Of a stretch of 64,000 nucleotides of DNA, positions 33,766-43,105 are shown one piece after another. The stretch lies in NCBI GenBank assembly GCA_963841715.1, contig CAWJDP010000001.1:969568-1033567 (forward strand). Reading direction: 5' to 3'. The translations under genes and the position numbers were made by a program. The stretch is from DASPWW01 sp963841715. Lineage in GTDB: Bacteria; Actinomycetota; Thermoleophilia; Solirubrobacterales; 70-9. Every line of letters starts with the position of its first letter. Within the stretch, counting starts at the first letter, position 1. The notes beneath the pieces were generated by a model. The model was given only the letters and a program-made list of their open reading frames with translations, made no database searches and was not told the DNA's origin.

Positions 33766-34999
33766 GGGTTCGCGAGCCTCTCCGGAGCGCGGCGCTCCGG
33801 CCGCCCTCGATGACGCGCAGTTTCGCAGTCCCGCCGCGCGAAACGTTGAGCAGCAGGCCGACGGCCGCGAGCACGACGAGCAGGTTGCTGTTCCCGTACG
33901 AGACGAACGGCAGCGGCACGCCGGTCAGCGGCGCCAGCCCCATCGTCGCCGCGAGGTTGACGACGGCCTGGATCATCACCAGCGAGGTCAGCCCGGCGGC
34001 GAGCAGCTTCGCGTACGTGTCGCGGGCGTGCTGCGCGGTCCGCATCCCGGCGTAGCCGAACATCCCGAACAGGCCAATGAGGACGGTGATCCCGACGAGC
34101 CCGAGCTCCTCGCCGATCACGGCGGCGATCATGTCGGTGTGGGCCTCGGGGAGATAGAAGGCCTTCTGGACGCTCTCGCCGAGCCCGACGCCGAAGATGC
34201 CCCCCGAGCCGAGCGCGATCTTCGCCTGGATCGCCTGGAAACCGGCTCCGCCCGCGTCGGCTCCCGGGTGGAGGAAGCCAAGCAGCCGCGCGCGCCGGTA
34301 GGGCTCGATCAGGATCGCGATCAGCGCCAGGAGCACGAGCGCGCCGGCGACGAGCCCGAGGTGGCGGAGCTTGACCCCGCCCGCGATCAGGAGCGTGGCG
34401 ACCGAGAACGAGATCACGAGCGCGGTCCCGAGGTCGGGCTCGGCCATCACGAGCAGGCCCGCTGTGGAGACGACGAGCAGGTAGGGGAACAGCGCGCGGA
34501 CGTCGCGGACGATCCTCGGTCGCGCGGCGATCAGGTGCGCTCCGTAGAGGATCAGCGCGACCTTGGCGATCTCCGACGGCTGGATCTGTATCGGACCGAA
34601 CGCGATCCAGCGGTGGGCGCCGTTCGCCTCCATCCCGACGCCGGGGACCATCACCGCGACCAGGCCGATGAAGGACACGACCAAAACCAGCGGCGTCAGC
34701 GCACGGGCAACGCGGAGGCCGCGAAGCGACAGAACCCGCATCGCGACGAGCCCGAGGGCGCCGAACATCACCGTGCGCTTGAGGTAGTAGGCGCCGTCGC
34801 CGGTCCCGCCGAGGATCGACGTTGTCGAGCTGGCGCTGAACACCATCACGGCGCCGAACGCGAGCAGGCAAAGGGTCGACGTGAGCAGCAGCGAGTACTC
34901 GATCGAGGGGCTCGCCGCGTGGGTCCGCAGCGCGGTTCGCTTCCTCCGACGCCGCGCGCGCGGCACGCCCCTCGCCGCAACCGCCTGGCTCACAGCCAA
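33683..34999 (-). CDS. ftsW: Cell division protein FtsW (SEDS glycosyltransferase)
   Basis: A 438-aa SEDS-family membrane protein with about ten hydrophobic helices between residues 35 and 390. Family motifs are ANGAHRWIAFGPIQIQPSEIAKVALILY, the Asp-containing AEPDLGTALV, GGIFGVGLGESVQKAFYLPEAHTDMIAAVIGEELG and GVPLPFVSYGNSNLL. FtsW polymerises lipid II with FtsI. The basic C-terminal tail (RRGSRTRGKSGHSGRRYRR) overlaps the murG reading frame. The start overlaps the murD stop by 10 bp. Confidence 0.95.
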   Translation of the reverse strand: MAVSQAVAARGVPRARRRRKRTALRTHAASPSIEYSLLLTSTLCLLAFGAVMVFSASSTTSILGGTGDGAYYLKRTVMFGALGLVAMRVLSLRGLRVARALTPLVLVVSFIGLVAVMVPGVGMEANGAHRWIAFGPIQIQPSEIAKVALILYGAHLIAARPRIVRDVRALFPYLLVVSTAGLLVMAEPDLGTALVISFSVATLLIAGGVKLRHLGLVAGALVLLALIAILIEPYRRARLLGFLHPGADAGGAGFQAIQAKIALGSGGIFGVGLGESVQKAFYLPEAHTDMIAAVIGEELGLVGITVLIGLFGMFGYAGMRTAQHARDTYAKLLAAGLTSLVMIQAVVNLAATMGLAPLTGVPLPFVSYGNSNLLVVLAAVGLLLNVSRGGTAKLRVIEGGRSAALRRGSRTRGKSGHSGRRYRRARGAGARRRRRAAR

Positions 35000-36384
35000 T
35001 CACCGCCCGCCAGCTCCTCGACGATCTCGCGGAAGCGCTCGCCGCGCTGCTCGAAGTCGCGGAATGCGTCGAAGCTCGCGCACGCCGGGGCGAGCAGGAT
35101 GACGTCGCCGGCCCCCGCAGCGTCCGCGGCGGCGCGCACGGCGTCCTCGAGGTCGTCGCAGCGGAGGAGCTGGACGCCGGCGTCGCGAACCGTCGCGAGG
35201 TCGCTCTCCAGGCTCTCGGCGGCCTCCCCGATCAGGTAGCAGGCGGCGCAGCGCTCGGCGACCGGCTCCGCGAGCGCCTCGAACGACTCACCCTTGAGCG
35301 AGCCGCCGAGGATCACGTGGACGCCGCCCTCGAACGAGCAGATCGCGGCTGTCGCCGCGGCGACGTTGGTCGCCTTCGAGTCGTTGACGAACAGCGCCCC
35401 GCCGATCTCTGCTACGCGCTCGAGCCGGTGCGGGACGCCGGGGAAGTCGAGCAACCCTTCGCGCACGTCTCCCGGTGCGAGTCCCATCGCGAGGCAGGCG
35501 GCCGCGGCGGCCATCGCGTTGTCGGCGTTGTGCTCGCCGAGCAGCGGCAGCTGCTTGGCGTCGACGAGCGGGTCATCGACCCAGAAGATCTCGCGCGCGG
35601 CAAGCGCGACCTCGCACGGCTCGCCCTCCTTGCCCTCGCCGCCCGCGCGGCAAAACGCCAGCCGCCGCGCGCAGCCGCCGAGGTCGCGGCCGTCGAGCGC
35701 CGGCTCGTCGGCGTTGTACACGGCGACGTCCTCGTTCGCCTGGCTGGCGAAGATCCGCAGCTTCGCCTCGAGGTAGTCCTCGAGCGTCGGGTGGCGGTCG
35801 AGATGGTCGGGCGCGAAGTTGAGGAAGACCGCGACCTCGGGCGCGAACGCCTCGGAGTCCTCGAGCTGGAAGCTCGAGCACTCGCAGACGATCGTCGCGT
35901 CCTCGGGCGCCTCGCCGACGAGGGCGGCGAGCGGCGTGCCGACGTTGCCCGCGACGGCGACGGGGGCGCCGGCGCGACGGTAGATGTGGCCGATCAGCTC
36001 GGTCACGGTCGTCTTGCCGTTCGTGCCGGTGACCCCGATGAACCGGTTCGGGAGCATTCGCCACGCAGCCTCGAGTTCGCCGATCACGCTCACACCCCGC
36101 TCGCGGGCGGCGACGATCGCGGCCGCGCTCCCGGGTACGCCGGGGCTCTTGACCACGCATCGGGCACGCTCGACCAGCTCGGTCCCGTCGACATCGAGAT
36201 GGACTTCGACGCCCGCCGCCTCAAGCCTGCGCGCCTGGTCGGGCTCGCCCGCGTCACAACCAGCGACCTCGAGTCCACGCACGGCCAGCGCACGCGCGAC
36301 GGCGGCCCCCGAGCGCGCGAGGCCGACGACCAGGTACGGGCCGGTCGGCAGCGGCGGGCGCGGCTTGAGCGGAGGAGGCGTCAC
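34990..36384 (-). CDS. murD: UDP-N-acetylmuramoyl-L-alanine-D-glutamate ligase
   Basis: A 464-aa Mur ligase adding D-Glu. It has the N-terminal LVVGLARSGAAVARALAVRGLEV, the ATP loop GTNGKTTVTELIGHIY, the Mg/carbamoyl-lysine region and NDSKATNVAAA, a MurD signature. The 5' end overlaps the SnoaL-like gene by 4 bp, so that unrelated gene is part of the transcript. Confidence 0.95.
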   Translation of the reverse strand: MTPPPLKPRPPLPTGPYLVVGLARSGAAVARALAVRGLEVAGCDAGEPDQARRLEAAGVEVHLDVDGTELVERARCVVKSPGVPGSAAAIVAARERGVSVIGELEAAWRMLPNRFIGVTGTNGKTTVTELIGHIYRRAGAPVAVAGNVGTPLAALVGEAPEDATIVCECSSFQLEDSEAFAPEVAVFLNFAPDHLDRHPTLEDYLEAKLRIFASQANEDVAVYNADEPALDGRDLGGCARRLAFCRAGGEGKEGEPCEVALAAREIFWVDDPLVDAKQLPLLGEHNADNAMAAAAACLAMGLAPGDVREGLLDFPGVPHRLERVAEIGGALFVNDSKATNVAAATAAICSFEGGVHVILGGSLKGESFEALAEPVAERCAACYLIGEAAESLESDLATVRDAGVQLLRCDDLEDAVRAAADAAGAGDVILLAPACASFDAFRDFEQRGERFREIVEELAGGDWL

Positions 36385-36797
36385 GTCTCGACACCGGCAG
36401 CTCGCAGCGCCCGAGCCGAGGCGTCGGAAGATCCCCCGTAGAGCTCGACGCTGACAACGCTGCCGTCGCGCACGGTCCAGACCTGGGCGTCGGTCGAGCG
36501 GCTTGTCACCTCAATCCCACTCTCCTGGCCCATGCCGCTGTAGCGGACCAGAGCAACGACGCGATCGTCGGCGTCCACGAGACGCTCGATGGTGATCGTG
36601 AGGCCGTTCCAAGCTTCGAGAAACTCCTCCAGCCGGCGCATCACCTCGTCGCGGCCGGTGTGGGTTCCGGCCTCGGGCACATTCTTGGGCCAGGTCCAGA
36701 TAACGTCGGTATCGAGTTCCGCGGCTGCGGCGTCGAGGTCGCCGCGGTTCCACGCTTCGAGAATTCGCCGAACGAGCTCGACGTTCTCCTCGGACAT
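36381..36797 (-). CDS. SnoaL-like (NTF2-fold) protein inside the dcw cluster
   Basis: A 138-aa protein of the NTF2/SnoaL-like superfamily: MSEENVELVRRILEAWNRGDLDAAAAEL at the N-terminus, WTWP, GRDEVMRRLEEFLEAWNGL, and a beta-sheet half (VVALVRYSGMGQESGIEVTSR, AQVWTVRDGSVVSVELYG). Such proteins bind small hydrophobic ligands and may be isomerases, cyclases or non-enzymatic. It lies between mraY (15 bp gap) and murD (4-bp overlap) and has no known cell-wall role. A relative at 61060-62485 starts with the same MSEENV. Confidence 0.8.
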   Translation of the reverse strand: MSEENVELVRRILEAWNRGDLDAAAAELDTDVIWTWPKNVPEAGTHTGRDEVMRRLEEFLEAWNGLTITIERLVDADDRVVALVRYSGMGQESGIEVTSRSTDAQVWTVRDGSVVSVELYGGSSDASARALRAAGVET

Positions 36798-36812
36798 CGG
36801 CCCAGTATCGCG

Positions 36813-37832
36813 CTAGGTGCCGATCGAGTTCTGGTACAGCGTGTAGCCGATCCCCGAGAATACGGCGGCGATGATCCAGAACCGCAGCATGATCTTCGTC
36901 TCCGACCACGCCAGCAGCTCGAAGTGGTGGTGGACCGGGGCCATCAGCAGTATGCGACGGCGAAAGAGCTTGAAGGTCGCGACCTGGAGCGCGACCGAAA
37001 GCGCCTCGATGACGAAGATCCCGCCGAGGATGATCAGCAGGAACTCGGTCTGGGTCATGACCGCCAGCCCACCGATCGCCCCGCCTAACCCGAGCGAGCC
37101 GGTGTCGCCCATGAAGACGGACGCCGGGAAGGCGTTGAACCACAGGAAGCCGACCGACGCTCCCACGAGGCAGGCCGAGAGCACCGCGAGTCCCTGCTGG
37201 CCGCTCGTCACCGTGATCGCGAGGTAGGCGAGGAGGACGATCGCGCACGAGCCCGCGGCGAGACCGTCGAGGCCGTCTGTGAGGTTGACGCCGTTGCTCG
37301 CCCCGGCGATCACAAGAAAGATCAGCAGCACGTACAGCACCGGGCCGAGGTAGATGCTGGCGTCGGAGATTCGGACCTGGATCCGGGGGTCGAGTCCGAC
37401 CTCCTGCGAGGCCACCCACCACAGCGCGACCGCGAGCGCGATCTGGACGAGGAGCTTCCACCTCGCCGAAAGCCCGAGCGAGCGCCGCTTGACGATCTTG
37501 ATGAAGTCGTCGGCAAAGCCGAGCGCCGCGCACCCGAGCGCGACGCCGAACACGGCCAGGCTTTGGACGTCGCGATCCGAGAGCACGAGATATGGGACCG
37601 CGATCGCGACGAACAGGATCAGCCCACCCATCGTCGGGGTGCCGGCCTTGGCGACGTGCTCCTGCGGACCCTCCTCGCGGATCTGCTGGCCGAACTCGCG
37701 CGCGCGCAGGAACTCGATGAACTTCGGCCCGAGAAAGATCGTGATCAGCATCGCGGCCATCCCCGCGATCAGGATCGCGCCGCGGTCGACTGTCGAGGAG
37801 GCGACGCCCGCGATGTCCGCGAGCGGGATCAC
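36813..37832 (-). CDS. mraY: Phospho-N-acetylmuramoyl-pentapeptide transferase
   Basis: A 339-aa integral membrane enzyme (about ten helices) that makes lipid I. Motifs are AGTPTMGG near residue 60, the DDFIK catalytic aspartates (FADDFIKIVKRRSLG), NLTDGLDGLAAG, the FMGDTGSLGLGGAIGG loop and APVHHHFELLAWSETKIMLRFW. The GTG at 37832 overlaps the murF stop (GTGA); the longer frame reads backward into murF and is rejected. Confidence 0.96.
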   Translation of the reverse strand: MIPLADIAGVASSTVDRGAILIAGMAAMLITIFLGPKFIEFLRAREFGQQIREEGPQEHVAKAGTPTMGGLILFVAIAVPYLVLSDRDVQSLAVFGVALGCAALGFADDFIKIVKRRSLGLSARWKLLVQIALAVALWWVASQEVGLDPRIQVRISDASIYLGPVLYVLLIFLVIAGASNGVNLTDGLDGLAAGSCAIVLLAYLAITVTSGQQGLAVLSACLVGASVGFLWFNAFPASVFMGDTGSLGLGGAIGGLAVMTQTEFLLIILGGIFVIEALSVALQVATFKLFRRRILLMAPVHHHFELLAWSETKIMLRFWIIAAVFSGIGYTLYQNSIGT

Positions 37833-39214
37833 CGCCGCTCGCCGTCGGCGACGGCGCCGCGACCGCTGACGACCGCGTCGGAGACCGTCTCGAGGCCGAC
37901 CGAGCGCGAGCCTTTGACGAGCACCGCGTCGCCCGGCGCAATCATCTCCTCGACGATCCCGGCCGCAGCTGCCGCGTCGGGCGCCCACTCGTCCGGCGAG
38001 TAGTCGCGCGCGAGCTCTCCGACGCCGACGATCGGCCCGATCCCAAGCTCGCGCGCGTGCGCGCCGAGCTCGCGGTGATACCGGGCCGCGTCGGGCCCGA
38101 GCTCCTTCATCTCGCCGAGCACGGCCAGCCGGCGACCGGCGACCCCGAGGGCACCGAGATGGTCGAGCGCAGCGCGCATCGAGATCGGGTTGGCGTTGTA
38201 GCAGTCGTTGACGATCAAGACGTCGTCAGGGAGCTCGATCAGCTCCCCCCTCAAGCGGGAGAAGCCTATCTCCGGGGCCCGTCGGGCCATCTCAGCCAGC
38301 GGGGCTTCGAGCGCGACGCCGACCGCGATCGCGGCGAGCGCGTTGGTGAGGTTGTGCGCCTCCCCGAACGGAAACCGGAACTCCTGCTCGCCGTCCGGCG
38401 TCGCGATCGAGGCGACGGTCGAGGCCAGCTCGGCGCTCGAGTTGAGCGCGAACACGTCGCCGCCGACCCCGAAGGTGACGGTGCGGAGCTCGTCGTCGAG
38501 ATGGGGCGCGAGCGCCTCGGCGTCGGCGGGGACAACCGCGGTGCCGTCCTCGCCGAGCCCGGCGAGGATCTCGGCCTTGGCCTCGGCGATCGCCTCGAGC
38601 GTTCCGAGCAGCTCAAGGTGGACAGGGCCGACGTTGGTGATCGCGGCTACGTTGGGCTCGGCGATCTCGCACAGCTCGGCGATCTGGCCAAGCCCGCGCA
38701 TCGCCATCTCGAGGATCATCAACTCGGTGTCCTCGGGGGCCGAGAGGATCGCCAGCGGGAGGCCGATCTCGGTGTTGAAGTTCTCCGGGCTCGCATGGGA
38801 GTGAAACGGGAGCATCGCGCGGCACATGTCCTTGACCGTCGTCTTGCCGGTCGAGCCCGTGATCCCGACGACCCGGCAGGGGAGCTGGCGGCGCCACCCG
38901 CGCGCGAGCCGCTGCAGCCCGCGCAGCGGATCGGGCACCGAAAGCACCCAGCCGTCGTTGTCGGTGCCGGCGTCGGGATCGGCGAGCGAGGCCGCGCGCT
39001 CGGGCGAGACGAGGACGCCCCACGCCCCGGCCTCGAGCGCCGCCGCCGCGAACTCACCACCGTCGACCTTCTCACCCGGAAGCCCGACGAAGAGATCGCC
39101 GGGGGTAAGCTCGCGGGAGTCGACGACCGCGCGGCGGGGCGGGCGCTCGCCGCCCGTGCGGACGATCTCGGCCCCCGCTTCGGAGGCCATCCGGTGGGGA
39201 GCGAGCAGGATCAC
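37829..39214 (-). CDS. murF: UDP-MurNAc-tripeptide-D-alanyl-D-alanine ligase
   Basis: A 461-aa Mur ligase. The ATP loop is GSTGKTTVKDMCRAML, ENFNTEIGLPLAIL and ITNVGPVHLELLGT follow, and NDCYNANPISMRAAL is the MurF signature. The GTG start at 39214 overlaps the murE stop (GTGA). It adds D-Ala-D-Ala to complete the pentapeptide. A longer upstream frame antisense-like to murE is not used. Confidence 0.95.
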   Translation of the reverse strand: MILLAPHRMASEAGAEIVRTGGERPPRRAVVDSRELTPGDLFVGLPGEKVDGGEFAAAALEAGAWGVLVSPERAASLADPDAGTDNDGWVLSVPDPLRGLQRLARGWRRQLPCRVVGITGSTGKTTVKDMCRAMLPFHSHASPENFNTEIGLPLAILSAPEDTELMILEMAMRGLGQIAELCEIAEPNVAAITNVGPVHLELLGTLEAIAEAKAEILAGLGEDGTAVVPADAEALAPHLDDELRTVTFGVGGDVFALNSSAELASTVASIATPDGEQEFRFPFGEAHNLTNALAAIAVGVALEAPLAEMARRAPEIGFSRLRGELIELPDDVLIVNDCYNANPISMRAALDHLGALGVAGRRLAVLGEMKELGPDAARYHRELGAHARELGIGPIVGVGELARDYSPDEWAPDAAAAAGIVEEMIAPGDAVLVKGSRSVGLETVSDAVVSGRGAVADGERR

Positions 39215-40704
39215 GCCGCGGCCGTCGCCTTCTCCCGCCGCTGGAGCTCCTCGCGCGCGACCTCGCGGTCGTCGAACGGGATCTTCCGGCCTCCCTCGAA
39301 CTCCTGCCCCTGCTCGTGTCCCTTGCCGGCGATGACGACGACGTCCCCGCCCTCGGCCTCGCCGAGCGCGAACGCGATCGCGGCGCGCCGGTCGGGGTCG
39401 ACCTCGACTCCGTCGCGCCCCGAGCCGGCGAGGATCTCGTCGATGATCGCCTCCGGGTCCTCGGAGCGCGGGTTGTCCGAGGTGACGACGGCGAGATCGG
39501 AGAGCTCGGCCCCGATCCGCCCCATCTGCGGGCGCTTGTCGCGGTCGCGGTCGCCGCCGCAACCGAAGACCGAGATCAGGCTGCCGCCGGCGAGGCGGCG
39601 CGCGGCACGGAGCACGTTGTCGAGCGAGTCGGGCGTGTGAGCGTAGTCGACGAGGACGATGAACGGCTGGCCCTCGTCGATCGGCTCGAAACGACCGGGG
39701 ACGCGCGCCGCGTCCGCGAGCGCGTGCGCCGCCTCGGCCGTCGCGACGCCGAGCGGCGCCGTCGCGGCGAGCGCGGCGAGGGCATTCGCGACGTTGAAGT
39801 GGCCCGGCAGAGGGATCTCGACCGGGATCTCGCCGTCAGGAGCGGCGCAGCGGAACCGCGCGCCGCCGGCGTCGAAGCTGACATCGAGCGCACGGTAGTC
39901 GGCCTCGGTGCCCGTGCCCGAGAACGTCAGCAGCGGCTCGCCGGCGGCGCGGAGCTGATCGGCGAGGCGGACGCCGTAGTCGTCGGCGACGTTGACGACC
40001 GCGGTCCCGCCCGGGATCACGCCCGAGCCGGCGTCGGGCTCGAACAGGAGCCGCTTCGCCGCGAAGTAGTCCTCCATGTCGGCGTGGAAGTCGAGGTGGT
40101 CCTGGGTGAGGTTGGTGAAGACCTTGGCATCGAATCGGATCCCCGCCGCGCGGCCGAGCGCGAGCGCGTGCGAGGAGACCTCCATCGCGCACGCTCCGTC
40201 GCCGCCGTCGAGCATGCGCCTGAACGTCGCCTGGAGGTCGATCGCCTCCGGCGTCGTCCGCTCAACCTCCTCGGCGAGGCCGCCGACGATCCGCTTCACG
40301 GTCCCCAGCAGGCCGGTCGGGCGGCCGGACGCCTCGAGGATGTGGCGCACGAGGAACGCCGTCGTCGTCTTGCCGTTCGTCCCGGTGATCCCGACCACGT
40401 CCAGCTCGGAGGTCGGATCACCCCAGAAGCGGACCGCGAGCGCCGCCGTCGCGGCGCGCGAGTCGGCGACCCGTACCTGGGCGACGTCGAGCTCGAGGTC
40501 GCGCTCGACGACTAGCCCCACGGCGCCCCGCTCGACGGCGTCGGGCGCGAAGTCGTGGCCGTCGGCCTTCTCCCCGCGGACGCAGAAGAAAAGCGTCCCG
40601 GCTGCGACCCGTGAGCTGTCGTAGGCGAGATCCGAGATCTCGACCCCCGCGTCCCCCGTGACGACCTCGGCATCCGTACCGGCGATCAACTCGTCGAGCC
40701 GCAT
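39211..40704 (-). CDS. murE: UDP-MurNAc-dipeptide-meso-diaminopimelate ligase
   Basis: A 497-aa Mur ligase adding the third stem residue. The ATP loop is GTNGKTTTAFLVRHIL (near residue 109), and TFRRMLDGGDGACAMEVSSHALAL and FTNLTQDHLDFHADMEDYFAAK are MurE-specific. The substrate motif is DNPR (TSDNPRSEDPEAI), which in this family indicates meso-diaminopimelate rather than lysine. It lies 30 bp downstream of ftsI. Confidence 0.95.
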   Translation of the reverse strand: MRLDELIAGTDAEVVTGDAGVEISDLAYDSSRVAAGTLFFCVRGEKADGHDFAPDAVERGAVGLVVERDLELDVAQVRVADSRAATAALAVRFWGDPTSELDVVGITGTNGKTTTAFLVRHILEASGRPTGLLGTVKRIVGGLAEEVERTTPEAIDLQATFRRMLDGGDGACAMEVSSHALALGRAAGIRFDAKVFTNLTQDHLDFHADMEDYFAAKRLLFEPDAGSGVIPGGTAVVNVADDYGVRLADQLRAAGEPLLTFSGTGTEADYRALDVSFDAGGARFRCAAPDGEIPVEIPLPGHFNVANALAALAATAPLGVATAEAAHALADAARVPGRFEPIDEGQPFIVLVDYAHTPDSLDNVLRAARRLAGGSLISVFGCGGDRDRDKRPQMGRIGAELSDLAVVTSDNPRSEDPEAIIDEILAGSGRDGVEVDPDRRAAIAFALGEAEGGDVVVIAGKGHEQGQEFEGGRKIPFDDREVAREELQRREKATAAA

Positions 40705-40734
40705 CGAGCCGATTCTAGGGCCGGCCGTCGGCGC

Positions 40735-42390
40735 TCAGCTCGGCGGGATTCCCAGGTAGGGAAGCGCGAACTTGGCGATCTCGCCGAAGGCCGGGGCGGC
40801 GACGCTGCCGCCGTAGATGTCGCCCTGGGGCCGATCGACCACGATCGCCACCAACAGCCCCGGGTTGCTCGCCGGCGCGAAGCCGACGAACGAGGCCACG
40901 TAGGCGCTGTTCGAGTAGCCGCCGTTGACCGCGACCTGCGACGTGCCCGTCTTGCCGGCGAGGACGTAGCCGGGAACCTTGACCTCGGACGCGGTGCCGC
41001 CCGGCTCGAGCACGCCCTCGAGCATCTTGCGAAGCTTCGCCGCCGTCGCCGAGCTGATCACGCGCCTGCCCCGCTCGGCCGAGACCGGCTTGCCGGCCTC
41101 CTTGAGGACGAGCCGAGGCGTGCGCAGGATCCCGCCGTCGGCGATCGCCGAGTAGGCGGTGGCGATCTGCATCGGCGTCACCGACAGGCCCTGGCCGATC
41201 GGGAGGTTGCCCATCGTCGAGCCCGAGTAGTCGGCGAGCGCGGGGACGATCCCCTTCTCCTCGCCCGGGTAGTCGATCCCGGTCGGCTCGCCGAACCCGA
41301 AGCGGTGGATCCAGCTCGCGAAGCTGTCGGCGCCGACCTTGAGCCCGATCGTCACCGCGCCCACGTTTGAGGACTGGGCGAGGATCTGGGAGACGCTCAT
41401 CGTCTGCTCCGGCCGCGACTCGGCGTCGGAGATCTTGCGGTCGGCGACCTGGATCGTCGGCGGGAGGTCGAAGGTCGTGCTCGGGGTGACCTTGTGGTCC
41501 TCGAGCGCGGCCGCGACGGTGAACGCCTTGAACGTCGAGCCCGGCTCGTAGGTGAAGCCCGTGGCGCGGTTCTCCATCGCGCTCGTTCCGGCGGCCGAGG
41601 CGTCGAGCGGGTTCGCCTGCGGCCAGCTCGCCATCGCAAGGACCTCGGAGTTGCGCGGGTCCATGACGATTGCCGTCGCGTCCCTGGGGTGGTAGGTGGC
41701 GCCGATCCCGGCGAGCGCCTGCTCGGCGCGCGCCTGGATCTCTGCGTCGATCGTGAGCTGGATGTCCTGCCCGGTGTGAGCGGCGGCCACGGTCTGGCGC
41801 TCGATCGGATCGCCGAGCGCGTCGCGGGTCACGCGCCGCTCGCCGTCGGTGCCGTGGAGAAGCTCCTCGTGCTGGGCCTCGATCCCGCTCAGGCCCTGGT
41901 TGTCGGTCCCCACGGCGCCGAGCGCCTGGGCCGCGAGATCGCCCTGCGGATAGACGCGGCGGCTGTCGGGGACGATCCCGATCCCGCGGATGTTCATCTT
42001 GCGGACCCGCTCTGCGGCCGCGAGGTCGAGCTTGCGCTTCAGGTACTCGAACCCCGACTCGTGGTTCGAGAGCAGCTTCACGAGCTCGCTCGCCGGAGCC
42101 CGGATCACCGGCGCGAGCTTCTCCGCGGTCGCCGCCGGGTCCTTGACCTGGTACGGGGTCGCGTAGACGCTGGCCGCGTCCTCCGAGACCGCGAGCGCCT
42201 GGCCGCGGCGGTCGAGGATCTTGCCGCGGTGGCCGGGGACGACGACCGACTCGGTCTGCTGGTCCTGGGCGCTCGCGCTCAGCGCCGCGCCCTGCACGCC
42301 CTGGAGCCAGACCGCGCGCGCGAGCACGATCGACAGCAACAGGACGAAGCCCGCGAACAGCAGGCCGATGCGACGCTCGACGAGCCTCAT
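40735..42390 (-). CDS. ftsI: Septal transpeptidase FtsI (class B PBP)
   Basis: A 551-aa class B penicillin-binding protein. A single membrane anchor lies at residues 8-29 (IGLLFAGFVLLLSIVLARAVWL), then a pedestal domain (GHRGKILDRRGQALAVS), then the transpeptidase domain with SxxK in YEPGSTFKAF, SxN in AQSSNVGA and KTG in LAGKTGTSQV. It crosslinks septal peptidoglycan with FtsW. The ATG at 42390 may overlap the true end of ftsL as ATGA (see ftsL). Confidence 0.96.
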   Translation of the reverse strand: MRLVERRIGLLFAGFVLLLSIVLARAVWLQGVQGAALSASAQDQQTESVVVPGHRGKILDRRGQALAVSEDAASVYATPYQVKDPAATAEKLAPVIRAPASELVKLLSNHESGFEYLKRKLDLAAAERVRKMNIRGIGIVPDSRRVYPQGDLAAQALGAVGTDNQGLSGIEAQHEELLHGTDGERRVTRDALGDPIERQTVAAAHTGQDIQLTIDAEIQARAEQALAGIGATYHPRDATAIVMDPRNSEVLAMASWPQANPLDASAAGTSAMENRATGFTYEPGSTFKAFTVAAALEDHKVTPSTTFDLPPTIQVADRKISDAESRPEQTMSVSQILAQSSNVGAVTIGLKVGADSFASWIHRFGFGEPTGIDYPGEEKGIVPALADYSGSTMGNLPIGQGLSVTPMQIATAYSAIADGGILRTPRLVLKEAGKPVSAERGRRVISSATAAKLRKMLEGVLEPGGTASEVKVPGYVLAGKTGTSQVAVNGGYSNSAYVASFVGFAPASNPGLLVAIVVDRPQGDIYGGSVAAPAFGEIAKFALPYLGIPPS

Positions 42391-43105
42391 GACGGGATCC
42401 TGGGGGCCGCCCTACGGGGCGATCCCCCCCGACTCCGCCGGAGGGCGCGCTCGCGCCGCCGGTGCTAGGGGCCGGCGCGGTCGTCACGGGGGCGCTCGTT
42501 GCCGGCGCCGTCGCGGGCGCCGACGGCGTCACCGGCACCGGCGCGGGAGACGACGGCGTTACCGGCGCGACCGCAGTCGACGACGAGCTGGGCGTGAATG
42601 GGATCGGCGGTGCCGTCGCCGAGCCGGCCCGGAGCTGGCCCGAGGCGAGCCGGTGGGCCGCGATCGACGCGTAGCGGTCGCTCCAGGTCAGGTAGGTGAT
42701 CGCCGCCGGGTCGGGGATCGAGAGCCCGAGCCGCGCCGCGACGCCCCGGACCCGCGGCCCCGAGAGCTGCTTCGCGATCCGGGTGCGAAGGACCGAGTTC
42801 TGGCGCTCCAGCGTGTCGGTCTGGGTGCCGAGCTTGGTCAGCGAGGCGTTCAGGCTGACGCTGGCGACGTTGATCGCCACGATCCCGGTCAGCAGGACCC
42901 CGAGCAGCGCGATCCAGGCGCGACCGCGGGTGAGCCGGAAGATCAGCCCCGAGTCGGCGAGGTCACCGACCGCGCCGGCTGTCTTGCCGACCGCGATCGG
43001 GACGAGGCGCGCCGGCGCCGGGGCTCGGCGCGCGGGGACGGCGCGGGCGCGGGCTGCGCGGCCGGTCGAGCGGGCGGGACGTCTCGCGGGGGCGACGGTT
43101 GCCAT
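42387..43105 (-). CDS. ftsL: FtsL-like septum protein, 3' end uncertain (frameshift in G7 run)
   Basis: A basic N-terminus (residues 1-58) is followed by one membrane helix (ARGRAWIALLGVLLTGIVAINV region) and a short coiled coil (NASLTKLGTQTDTLERQNSVLRTRI), then a Pro/Ala/Thr-rich tail. This is the FtsL/DivIC layout, in the right place before ftsI. The start ATG shares one base with the rsmH TGA. As read, the frame never stops until 40715, through all of ftsI. Near its natural end lies a run of seven G (42424-42430): one G fewer gives TAG at 42412-42414, one G more gives TGA overlapping the ftsI ATG. A base-count error or slippage here is likely; the end given is the +1 version. Confidence 0.7.

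Noticed and set aside
40715..43105. A 796-codon leftward frame across ftsL and ftsI
   Set aside because: Only the first ~230 codons look like protein (FtsL). The rest is the out-of-frame shadow of ftsI, Arg/Pro/Gly-rich as expected for GC-rich shadows.
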